Shown in pieces: positions 7,824 through 14,206 of a stretch of DNA of 19,804 nt. The translations under genes were made by a program, and so were the position numbers. Source of the stretch: Eubacterium sp. (GTDB taxonomy: Bacteria > Bacillota_A > Clostridia > Lachnospirales > Lachnospiraceae); assembly GCA_023663915.1 (NCBI GenBank), contig JAMPGN010000055.1:1-19804 (forward strand). The letters are read 5' to 3'. The notes beneath the pieces were generated by a model. That model had not been told where the DNA came from. It saw only the letters and a program-made list of their open reading frames with translations, and made no database searches. How positions within the stretch are numbered: the stretch's first letter is position 1; each line of letters opens with the position of its first letter.

Positions 7824-9553
7824 ACATTTTGCTTGTGGCAGTCAATGCGAAATATATCCATTCCAATCCTGCCGTTTTTTCCCTCAAAGCCTGTGCGGGC
7901 GAATATGAATCCCATGTGAGTGTGGCGGAGTTTACGATCAATCAGCAGCCTTCTTATATGTTACGTGAAATCTATAAAAGGCGTCCCGATGTGGTCGCCT
8001 TTTCCTGTTATATCTGGAACCGCATAATCATCGGCGAAGTGATTGGGGATCTTCATAAGATCATGCCGGAGCTTGCAATCTGGGTGGGCGGTCCCGAAGT
8101 TTCCTATGATGCGCGCGCTGTGATCGATGAGTGGAAGCTCAGGGGTGTGATGATCGGCTGCGGCGAGGGTTCTTTTTACCAGCTGGTATCTTCTTACGTG
8201 AACGGTACTACTACGGCGCTTCCTTCTATTCTTGACGGAAACGGTTCTCTTCGCGTTTTCTTAGATGATATTCCCTTCTGGTATCGGGATCTGCAGGATT
8301 TTGCACATCGTATTATTTATTATGAGAGCAGCCGTGGTTGTCCTTTTTCCTGTAGTTACTGTCTCTCTTCGATCGACCGGACGATGGATTTTCGTTCTGT
8401 GGAGCGTGTATGTCATGATCTCGATTTTTTCTTACAACATAATGTTGTACAGGTGAAATTTATCGACCGCACATTTAATTGTAGGAAGGATCATGCGTTG
8501 CCGATTTTGCAATACATCTTAGAGCACGACAATGGTGTGACGAATTTTCATTTCGAGATTGCCGCCGATCTTCTGGACGAGGATTATTTCGATATCTTAA
8601 GGAAGCTGCGTCCCGGCGCCGTGCAGTTCGAGATCGGTGTGCAGTCCACCGCACTTAAGACGATTTCTGAAATTCACAGAAAGATGGATTTCCATAAGGT
8701 AGCCGATGTAGTCAGAACGATTTCCGCGTGGCACAACATTCATATTCATCTGGATCTGATTGCCGGTCTGCCCTATGAAGATCTGTTAAGCTTTCAGGAT
8801 TCTTTTGAAGCTGTGTATGCGCTTATGCCGCAACAGTTGCAACTTGGTTTTCTCAAGGTGTTGAAGGGTTCCGCCATGGAAGCGAACGCGCCTGCCTATG
8901 AACTGATCTACACTTCGCTGCCGCCCTATGAGGTGCTTTCCACCAAATGGCTTTCCTATGAGGACGTCTGTCATCTGAAGCAGATAGAGGATGTTGTGGA
9001 AATTTATTATAACAGCGGGCAGTTTCGGAATACCTTGCAGTATTTGCGTCAGTTTTTTGGGACTGCTTATGCGCTGTATGACTGCCTCGCCGCATGGTAT
9101 GAGAAGCATGACCTGTTCGGCATCCAGTCTTCGCGTGTGCGTAAGTATGAGATTTTGTTGGAATTTGGCGAAGAGATGCTTCGTCAGCGCATAGCGCAGG
9201 CAGGTCATTTACCGGAAGAAGCACAGGAGCTTCGCGAAGCGGTATCTGATCCTGTTTTGCTGCGGGAAAATATTGTCTATGATTTATATTTGCGTGAAAA
9301 CATGAAAAACCGCCCTTCCTTTGCCCATTCGTTGGAACAATGGAAGGACGATATCTATCATATAATCCACAAGGAAGCGGAAGAACATCAGCTGTTTCCT
9401 CAGTTGGCGGGATATAGTTATCGTGAGCTGACGAAACTGCTGCATGTGGAAGTGTTCGATCTTCTCTTCGGAAAGCCTACTGCCGTGCTCTTTTGTTATG
9501 AGCAGAGGGATCCGCTGACGCATAATGCGACGACGGTGCATTGTATGCTATAG
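7820..9553 (+). CDS. B12-binding/radical SAM protein, DUF4080-like (577 aa)
   Basis: This is a class B radical SAM protein. The N-terminal region (1-135) looks like a cobalamin-binding Rossmann domain (MNILLVAVNAKY, the VVAFSCYIWNR strand, WVGGPEVS, GCGEG). The radical SAM core (about 165-370) has the [4Fe-4S] cluster motif C174-x3-C178-x2-C181. It then shows strands ending FIDRTFN, FHFEIAADLL, QFEIGVQS and HLDLIAGLPYE. The C-terminal half (380-577) resembles the DUF4080 extension. The substrate is unknown; a methyl transfer or ring/carbon rearrangement on a B12-dependent route is possible. It starts inside the rsmG stop (ATGA), so translation is likely coupled to rsmG. It ends tail-to-tail with the hydrolase. 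Confidence 0.9.
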   Translation: MNILLVAVNAKYIHSNPAVFSLKACAGEYESHVSVAEFTINQQPSYMLREIYKRRPDVVAFSCYIWNRIIIGEVIGDLHKIMPELAIWVGGPEVSYDARAVIDEWKLRGVMIGCGEGSFYQLVSSYVNGTTTALPSILDGNGSLRVFLDDIPFWYRDLQDFAHRIIYYESSRGCPFSCSYCLSSIDRTMDFRSVERVCHDLDFFLQHNVVQVKFIDRTFNCRKDHALPILQYILEHDNGVTNFHFEIAADLLDEDYFDILRKLRPGAVQFEIGVQSTALKTISEIHRKMDFHKVADVVRTISAWHNIHIHLDLIAGLPYEDLLSFQDSFEAVYALMPQQLQLGFLKVLKGSAMEANAPAYELIYTSLPPYEVLSTKWLSYEDVCHLKQIEDVVEIYYNSGQFRNTLQYLRQFFGTAYALYDCLAAWYEKHDLFGIQSSRVRKYEILLEFGEEMLRQRIAQAGHLPEEAQELREAVSDPVLLRENIVYDLYLRENMKNRPSFAHSLEQWKDDIYHIIHKEAEEHQLFPQLAGYSYRELTKLLHVEVFDLLFGKPTAVLFCYEQRDPLTHNATTVHCML

Positions 9554-10492
9554 AAATACCGTAATCTGTTCAAGGATCTCGTCCGGCGCTTCTAACTGTG
9601 GAAGATGTTTCGTCATGGGAATATAGACGTCTTCGATGGAAGCGTTGTAATACTTATAGTTTTCGATGGTGGTTACCATATCTTTTTCTTTTTCACCGCC
9701 GATCATGAGGATACTGTTGTCGATTTCCTTTAGCTCATGCAGAATATTCATATTCATGTATTTGCCCACATAGCTGGCGAAGGCGAACTTGGCATAATAG
9801 CCGCCGGCATGCGCCGCTTCCAGATAATTACGGATATATTTCTCTCTAATCTCACTGGGCTGATAGAAATATTGTTTCCGGAAAGCTTCCTCCATGCTAT
9901 GCCTGTTTGCAAGCACATGGTAGACGAAAGTGCCGAGAACCGGAATCTCTAAGAAAAATTTCATCAGCTTCGTCTGCTTGGACGGAATCTGGTTCTGCAG
10001 ATAGAGGCTCTGCGGGTTGATGCAGATCAGCTTGTTCATGATGTCCGGGTCGTGGTGACATGCCATCAGGACAAACGGAACCGATTCGCCGGAGACGACG
10101 ACGGAAGTTTTCCTGCCGATCACATTTTTTATAAAATCGCTGATCAGCTGCTCGTAGAGATTATTTGTATATGTCATGGAAGGTTTGTCGGACAGACCGT
10201 AACCTAGTAAGTCGATGGAATATATCTCATGGTTTTGTGTGAGATTATTGATTAGCCTATGGTATTCATAATTGGAGCTTCCCACTGTGAGATCGTGAAC
10301 AAACAATAAGGGTGCGCCGCTGCCCTTACGCTGGTATCTGATTTTGCCGAAGCGCCATTCATAATAATGGTTTTCGGAGTTTGTCAGCAGATTCTTAGCG
10401 GTGCATAACGAAGTGTGAACCCTGTTGATTGCATGGATCGTCGTGACAGACAGGGTCGATAATAAAAGTGTGGCGGTTAGCTTTTTATTCAT
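9548..10492 (-). CDS. Alpha/beta-hydrolase fold protein, probably membrane-anchored (314 aa)
   Basis: The protein starts with MNKK and a hydrophobic stretch (5-20), suggesting a signal anchor or uncleaved signal. The alpha/beta-hydrolase core begins at the FGKIRYQRKGSGAPLLFVHD strand, where the oxyanion turn is HD rather than the usual HG. The strand DLLGYGLSDKP (94-104) is typical. The nucleophile elbow is GESVP (135-139), with Ser137 but Pro at the second Gly site. His296 (TKHLPQLEAP) and Asp271 or a nearby acid could complete the triad. Start 10492 follows GGAGG on the minus strand by 6 bases. It is the only minus-strand gene here. The substrate cannot be told. Confidence 0.85.
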   Translation of the reverse strand: MNKKLTATLLLSTLSVTTIHAINRVHTSLCTAKNLLTNSENHYYEWRFGKIRYQRKGSGAPLLFVHDLTVGSSNYEYHRLINNLTQNHEIYSIDLLGYGLSDKPSMTYTNNLYEQLISDFIKNVIGRKTSVVVSGESVPFVLMACHHDPDIMNKLICINPQSLYLQNQIPSKQTKLMKFFLEIPVLGTFVYHVLANRHSMEEAFRKQYFYQPSEIREKYIRNYLEAAHAGGYYAKFAFASYVGKYMNMNILHELKEIDNSILMIGGEKEKDMVTTIENYKYYNASIEDVYIPMTKHLPQLEAPDEILEQITVFL

Positions 10493-10565
10493 AAGAATCC
10501 TCCAAGTGTAGACAGTTCGGCACAAAAATTGACAGGTAATATATCGTCTGTCGTGACATGCGTAT

Positions 10566-10595
10566 CTGACATAGCATGTACACTAGCAATATTAT
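10566..10595 (+). promoter_or_regulatory. Candidate promoter of the kinase-regulator operon
   Basis: CTGACA (10566-10571) and TATTAT (10590-10595) are separated by 18 bases, each one mismatch from consensus. Transcription would start near 10602, about 90 bases before the kinase gene. The same region carries TGACAT at 10554-10559 and 10567-10572 and its inverse ATGTCA at 10613-10618, plus the inverted pair ACATGC/GCATGT (10556-10561 with 10574-10579). These could be operator sites, possibly for the encoded regulator. Confidence 0.45.
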
Positions 10596-10691
10596 ACTTG
10601 ATATTTGATCAGATGTCACAAAAATCTTTCCTAATTGCCAAATTTAGTATATGATTAGAGTAACGCAATTAAATCTGATGGGGTAAGTTTT

Positions 10692-11684
10692 ATGGACTTG
10701 ACGCATTACGAAATCATACAGGAAATGTATGACGATCTGAAGAAAGAACAGACCCGTTATCTGGCGGAATTGAGTGAGAAGAAAATTGAGATCGAAACGA
10801 TTGATGCTTATCTGAATGGTTTATTGAATAAAGAAGAAAGTGATCTCAAAGTTTTCCTGCCGCGGAAGGTGGAACAGGTTTATGCAGATGTTATAGAACA
10901 GAACAGACAGAAGAGGGAAAAGTTGGTTGCCGAATGCGATGGGATAGAGGCAAAAATGCATTTGGAAGATAACCAGATCGAACGATTGGAAAAGGTGCTC
11001 GCTGAGAAACCTTTTATGATTCACGTGAAACAACTTTCGATCTTGGATGCGCAGGAGAAGGAGCGTCAGAGGATTGCGAGTGATCTGCATGATACTTCTC
11101 TGCAGAATCTTACCCACCTGATTCATAAGGTGGAGCTGAGCGCTATCTATATAGATGAAGATCCCGTGAAAGCAAAGCTGGAGCTTGCCACAGTCGTGAA
11201 GGGAATTAAGGAGGTGATTGAGGAGATTCGTAACAGCATATTTGATCTGCGTCCGATGTCGATCGACGACCTCGGTATGAAGGAGACGATTGAGAAGATG
11301 CTTCTTCTCTTGAATCAGGAGAAAAAGTTTCATATCGTGCAGGATATCGACGATATCAAAATGGAACAATCTTGTTCTGGGTCGCAGATTCTTTTTCTTT
11401 CTATGTATCGGATTATTCAGGAGTGTGTCCAAAATTCCGTGAAGCACTCCAAGGGGAATGAAATTACCGTGAGATTGAAGGACACCGGTCAGTCTTATCA
11501 AATCGATGTGCAGGATAACGGGATCGGATTTGATATCAATGAAGTGGCGAAGAAAGAAAGACACTTTGGCTTGTCGGTGATTCGGGAGCGTGTTTATTTC
11601 TTGGGCGGCAAAATCAATATTGAAACACAGAACGGAACTGCTATCGCAATAGAAATTCCAAAGAGTAAGGACTTAACAAAATAA
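10692..11684 (+). CDS. Soluble sensor histidine kinase, DegS/LiaS-like (330 aa)
   Basis: This is a HisKA_3-type histidine kinase without any membrane segment. Residues 1-120 are charged and helical, with coiled-coil character, as in the DegS sensor region. The phosphoacceptor is His133 in ERQRIASDLHD (124-134). The dimerisation helices run to about 190 (DLRPMS at 185-190). The HATPase domain has the N box around N248 (ECVQNSVKHS), the G1 box DNGIGFD (275-281) and the G2 box HFGLSVIRER (291-300). A GGGG ribosome binding site stands 8 bases before the ATG. The next gene, 19 bases on, encodes its partner regulator. The signal must be cytoplasmic or delivered by another protein. Confidence 0.93.
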   Translation: MDLTHYEIIQEMYDDLKKEQTRYLAELSEKKIEIETIDAYLNGLLNKEESDLKVFLPRKVEQVYADVIEQNRQKREKLVAECDGIEAKMHLEDNQIERLEKVLAEKPFMIHVKQLSILDAQEKERQRIASDLHDTSLQNLTHLIHKVELSAIYIDEDPVKAKLELATVVKGIKEVIEEIRNSIFDLRPMSIDDLGMKETIEKMLLLLNQEKKFHIVQDIDDIKMEQSCSGSQILFLSMYRIIQECVQNSVKHSKGNEITVRLKDTGQSYQIDVQDNGIGFDINEVAKKERHFGLSVIRERVYFLGGKINIETQNGTAIAIEIPKSKDLTK

Positions 11685-11703
11685 TCTTGCATGGAGGACT
11701 CTT

Positions 11704-12351
11704 ATGATGAAGACAAAAATTATGATTGCCGATGATCACAATTTAATCAGGGAAGGGTTGAAGCAGTTATTGGAGTTTGGTGGAAATATGGAGATTATCT
11801 CCGAGGCGTCTAATGGAGTGGAGTGTCTCGACAAATTGGAGGAAGCGCTTCCAGATGTGTTGCTTCTTGACATCAATATGCCTGAAAAAAATGGCTTGGA
11901 AGTGTTAGAAGAAATCAAAAGAAGAGATTATGCGATGAAGGTTTTAATTTTAACCGTACACAATGAGCTGGAATATTTATTGAAGGCAGTCGATATCGGT
12001 GTGGACGGATATATTCTTAAGGATTCGGAGTCGGCGGAGTTAAAGAAAGCGATTCATTCTGTTATGTCCGGTGAAAATTATATTCAGGCGAGTCTGATTC
12101 CTGCTTTGAATAACCGACTTGCCAATCGGGATATTGATAAGGACAAGATCGATTCCTTAACCGGAAGGGAATTGGAAGTCTTGATTCATGTTGCGAACGG
12201 TATGTTGAATAAAGAGATTGCCACGAATCTGAATATCAGTGAGCGGACAGTGAAAAATCATATTTCTAATATCTTTAAGAAAATAGATGTTTCAGACCGG
12301 ACACAGGCAGCAGTATTTGCGATTCGGAATAATGTTGTTGCACTTTATTAG
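11704..12351 (+). CDS. NarL/FixJ-family response regulator (215 aa)
   Basis: The receiver domain (1-122) has the acidic pair D10-D11, the phospho-acceptor D56 in LLLDINMP, the switch T84 (LILTVH) and Lys106 (ILKD). A linker leads to a LuxR-type helix-turn-helix (about 150-212) with LTGRELEVLIHVANG, NKEIATNLNISERTVKNHISNIFKKI. A GGAGG site (11693-11697) precedes the ATG by 6 bases; a second ATG follows directly. It is the cognate partner of the upstream kinase, in the style of DegU, LiaR or VraR. The stop codon overlaps the ribosome binding site of the following HAD gene, so the three genes form one operon. Target genes are unknown. Confidence 0.95.
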   Translation: MMKTKIMIADDHNLIREGLKQLLEFGGNMEIISEASNGVECLDKLEEALPDVLLLDINMPEKNGLEVLEEIKRRDYAMKVLILTVHNELEYLLKAVDIGVDGYILKDSESAELKKAIHSVMSGENYIQASLIPALNNRLANRDIDKDKIDSLTGRELEVLIHVANGMLNKEIATNLNISERTVKNHISNIFKKIDVSDRTQAAVFAIRNNVVALY

Positions 12352-12361
12352 GAGAGACTGT

Positions 12362-13039
12362 ATGCGCGCTGTGATCTTTGATATGTTTGAGACATTGATT
12401 ACTTTATATGAAAGTCCTGTCTATTTTGGCAGCGGGATCGCAGAAGATGTAGGGATTCCGGTCGATGCGTTTCTTTCTTTATGGCAGCCAACAGAACATG
12501 ATCGTTCTGTTGGCGCGCTTTCGTTTGAAGAGGTTATGGAAAGTATTCTTCGGCGTTATCATTGTTATTCTGAAAATCTGATTGCACACGTGAAACAAAA
12601 GCGTATCGACGCGAGGAGAAAAGCTTTTCAATATCTGCATCCTGAGATTATTCCTATGATGACAGAATTGAAAAAGAAGGAAATCTTGATTGGGTTGATC
12701 AGCAATACGTTTTCTGAAGAGGAACTTGTGATTCGTGAAAGTGTGTTGTTTCCTTATTTTGATGCAGTATTTCTTTCTTCGGAATAGGGTGTGTGCAAGC
12801 CTGACGAAGAAATTTTCTATAGGTGTATGGGAGCACTTTCTGTTAAAGCGGAGGAGTGTCTCTATGTTGGAGATGGCGGGAGCTCTGAATTAGAAGCAGC
12901 GCAGGAGTTGGGAATGAAGGCAGTGCAGGCTGTCTGGTATTTGAAAGAAGAATCTTTGATTCCTTATCCGCAGCCGACTGGACGAAAAGAAAATTTTATA
13001 CATGTTGAAAGACCGCTTGAGGTTTTGCGGTATGTATGA
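12362..13039 (+). pseudogene. HAD-superfamily hydrolase interrupted by an in-frame amber codon
   Basis: The reading frame starts at ATG 12362, 6 bases after AGGAGA, and gives MRAVIFDMFETL, a HAD motif I in which the second Asp is replaced by Phe, as in REG-2/dehalogenase-like members. Motif II is probably the Thr/Ser in GLISNTFS. A single TAG at 12785-12787 follows FLSSE; the same frame then continues as GVCKPDEEIF (motif III lysine) and YVGDGGSSELEAAQELG (motif IV) to the stop at 13039. Family members normally read SSE-x-GxxKPD, so the TAG replaces one residue, probably Tyr, Lys, Gln or Glu. Read through, the length would be a normal 225 residues. It may be a recent pseudogene, a sequencing error, or amber read-through; a restart at GTG 12791 would yield only a fragment. 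Confidence 0.85.
12487..12514 (+). repeat. 11-bp perfect hairpin inside the HAD gene
   Basis: GCCAACAGAAC (12487-12497) and GTTCTGTTGGC (12504-12514) are exact reverse complements around the loop ATGATC. The RNA would fold into a strong stem. No T tract follows, and the encoded residues fit the HAD cap region, so it is not a plain terminator. It could slow ribosomes or shield mRNA ends. Confidence 0.6.
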
Positions 13040-13071
13040 GATTGAGCTATTATGATTTAGGTGTTATGACG

Positions 13072-13131
13072 TATGTTGTGAAGACAGATTCCACAAAAAT
13101 TCTCTTGTGCTGGTTTCGTCGTATGGATTTT
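13072..13131 (+). repeat. Imperfect dispersed repeat, parS-side copy
   Basis: This is the second copy of the element at 112-178. The block 13080-13131 is 45/52 identical to 127-178, in the same orientation, and the leading TATGTTGT (13072-13079) is directly joined here. It ends 36 bases before the first parS site. No gene covers it. Confidence 0.7.
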
Positions 13132-13167
13132 CTAAGTATTCCGATACAGACTATGATACTTTTATAA

Positions 13168-13183
13168 TGTTTCACGTGAAACA
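13168..13183. promoter_or_regulatory. parS: parS site 1 (ParB/Spo0J centromere site)
   Basis: TGTTTCACGTGAAACA is a perfect 16-bp palindrome and an exact match to the Bacillota parS consensus. ParB, encoded about 1.8 kb downstream, is expected to nucleate here, clamp the DNA and recruit condensin. The same 20-mer, ATAATGTTTCACGTGAAACA, recurs 60 bases later. Confidence 0.96.
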
Positions 13184-13201
13184 TTTTTAAAATATTTTCC
13201 T

Positions 13202-13259
13202 ATATTTGGGTTATGGACACAAGATAATGTTTCACGTGAAACAAATTAACCCAAGATAT
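13202..13259. repeat. Inverted repeat enclosing parS site 2
   Basis: ATATTTGGGTTA (13202-13213) pairs with TAACCCAA (13247-13254) plus ATAT (13256-13259), giving 12 pairs with G13255 bulged. The loop contains the whole second parS palindrome, off-centre: 14 bases to the left and 3 to the right. It may be chance, a cruciform-prone site or a binding site for another origin-organising protein. Confidence 0.5.
13228..13243. promoter_or_regulatory. parS: parS site 2 (ParB/Spo0J centromere site)
   Basis: This second exact TGTTTCACGTGAAACA lies exactly 60 bp from the first. Half-site-like words continue rightward: GTGAAACA at 13273-13280 and CGTGAAACA at 13305-13313, without a matching left half. 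The pair so close to the origin makes this the local ParB loading centre. Confidence 0.96.
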
Positions 13260-13335
13260 TGTAACCAATTCTGTGAAACATTTTAATTTTGTTTTCAATT
13301 TAACCGTGAAACATTCTAAAATTAACAAAATAAAA

Positions 13336-13381
13336 TAAGAAAATCGCTTCGCGATTATCTTAGGAAGAATCTTCGATTTTT
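13336..13381. terminator. Hairpin cluster, possible terminator upstream of the Nudix gene
   Basis: AAGAAAATCGC (13337-13347) pairs with GCGATTATCTT (13351-13361) apart from one A-A mismatch, with a TTC loop. A small GAAG/CTTC hairpin (13364-13367 with 13371-13374) follows and leads into five T residues (13377-13381). A further weak stem, CGCACG/CGTGCG, lies at 13398-13403 and 13417-13422. Together they may end leftover transcription from the HAD operon. The rest of the 13040-13521 gap holds the repeat, the parS sites and a promoter. Confidence 0.4.
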
Positions 13382-13455
13382 CCGTTAAAAGATGAGACGC
13401 ACGAAAACATCGGTTGCGTGCGAAGCAGACACTTTTATTAGAAATTTTTTGAAGA

Positions 13456-13484
13456 TTGCACATTATGATAGAATAAGTTATAAT
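13456..13484 (+). promoter_or_regulatory. Candidate promoter of the Nudix gene
   Basis: An exact TATAAT (13479-13484) stands 17 bases after TTGCAC (13456-13461), a half-matching -35. The start would be near 13491, about 30 bases before the Nudix ATG. Confidence 0.55.
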
Positions 13485-13521
13485 TACACGGACGACTACA
13501 GATTTACAAGGGGAAAATGAA

Positions 13522-14088
13522 ATGAAGGATAAAGAGACAGTAGACGAAGCGGCACTTAACTTAGAGCTTGAGGACAACGAGTGGCAGTTTGAATATGTTG
13601 ACCATGACCGGCAGATCGCAAGGGCAATTGTTTTCGATGATTCAGGTTATTTCTATTTCGTGAGGGCGATGCGGGACGACGATTTTGGCAAGGCTACTCT
13701 GATAGAAACTTCGGGCGGCGGCGTGGAAAACGGGGAAGCATTAACCGTAGCGATCAGAAGAGAGCTTAAGGAAGAGCTTGGAATAGAGGTCGATCTGCTC
13801 TGTAAAATCGGAGTGGTCAGCGATTATTATAATCTCATTCACAGGCATAACATAAATCATTATTTCTTATGTAAAATCGCTTCGTTCGGGGAAAAGAAGC
13901 TGACACAGGACGAAATCGAGTGTTTTCACCTATCAACTTTAAAGCTGTCTTATGAAGAGGCAGTCAAAGAATATGAAAAATGCTCCGACACAAAACTTGG
14001 GAGGCTTGTCGCCAATCGGGAACTGCCTATCCTGCGAAAAGCAAAAGAAATAATTTGTAATAGTTCAAAGGCTGAACTGTTACAATAA
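13522..14088 (+). CDS. Nudix hydrolase (188 aa)
   Basis: The complete Nudix box Gx5Ex7REUxEExGU is visible at residues 66-88, with G66, E72, R80-E81, E84-E85, G87 and I88. These glutamates bind the metal that drives cleavage of a nucleoside diphosphate linked to another moiety. The upstream strand RQIARAIVFDDSGYFYFVRAMRDD and the STSGG-like turn before the box fit an ADP-sugar or nucleotide-sugar pyrophosphatase more than MutT, but the substrate is not determined. The protein has no signal or membrane segment. The ATG lies 8 bases after AAGGGG. It stands alone between parS and parA, an accessory position. Its last codons form half of a stable hairpin. Confidence 0.92.
   Translation: MKDKETVDEAALNLELEDNEWQFEYVDHDRQIARAIVFDDSGYFYFVRAMRDDDFGKATLIETSGGGVENGEALTVAIRRELKEELGIEVDLLCKIGVVSDYYNLIHRHNINHYFLCKIASFGEKKLTQDEIECFHLSTLKLSYEEAVKEYEKCSDTKLGRLVANRELPILRKAKEIICNSSKAELLQ
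14055..14085. terminator. Hairpin embedded in the 3' end of the Nudix gene
   Basis: TTGTAATAGTTCA (14055-14067) pairs with TGAACTGTTACAA (14073-14085) over 13 positions with one U-G pair and an AAGGC loop. It ends one base before the TAA stop. The following TAATTTCT is only a weak T tract. It probably ends or attenuates the Nudix transcript before parA. Confidence 0.55.
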
Positions 14089-14114
14089 TTTCTATAGATT
14101 ATCCATGCATTTAG

Positions 14115-14123
14115 TGATATAAT
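14115..14123 (+). promoter_or_regulatory. Extended -10 promoter for parA
   Basis: TGATATAAT is an exact TATAAT (14118-14123) with the TG of an extended -10. No good -35 lies 16-18 bases upstream, as is usual for extended -10 promoters. Transcription near 14130 would give a 77-base leader that includes the inverted repeat at 14164-14185. Confidence 0.55.
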
Positions 14124-14163
14124 CGTAAACAGACAGAAAAATAGAAATGATTTCGGAGAGAAG

Positions 14164-14185
14164 CGTTTTGTCGAAACACAAAACG
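14164..14185. promoter_or_regulatory. Inverted repeat in the parA leader
   Basis: CGTTTTGT (14164-14171) and ACAAAACG (14178-14185) are exact reverse complements around CGAAAC. It ends 7 bases before the AGAGG ribosome binding site. It could be a protein operator for autoregulation of parAB or an RNA hairpin that tunes translation. The centre contains GAAACA, a partial parS half-site, probably by chance. Confidence 0.5.
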
Positions 14186-14206
14186 AAAGGCAGAGGAAAA
14201 AGAAGT

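Noticed and set aside
8786..9224. Antisense open frames inside the radical SAM gene
   Set aside because: They are shadows of a high-GC third-position coding frame, with no ribosome binding sites and low-complexity basic products.
10529..10557. Exact TTGACA at 10529-10534 as a promoter
   Set aside because: No -10 element lies 16-18 bases downstream on the plus strand.
12287..12361. Upstream extension of the HAD frame into the regulator gene
   Set aside because: It overlaps the response regulator in another frame; AGGAGA and ATG 12362 give the conserved HAD N terminus.
13138..13145. ATTCCGAT shared in inverted form with 211-218, near each 52-bp repeat copy
   Set aside because: Eight bases in opposite orientation is too little to extend the repeat with confidence.
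13273..13313. Third and fourth parS sites
   Set aside because: Only the right half (GTGAAACA) is present; the left half does not match, so these are at most decayed sites.
13040..13521. Mobile element or CRISPR array in the AT-rich gap
   Set aside because: There is no transposase, no terminal inverted repeats and no regularly repeated 25-40 base unit with spacers; the 60-bp period is explained by two parS sites.
14147..14206. A longer ParA start adding 20 residues
   Set aside because: The extra residues are not ParA-like, and the ATG at 14207 has a ribosome binding site and yields the standard N terminus.
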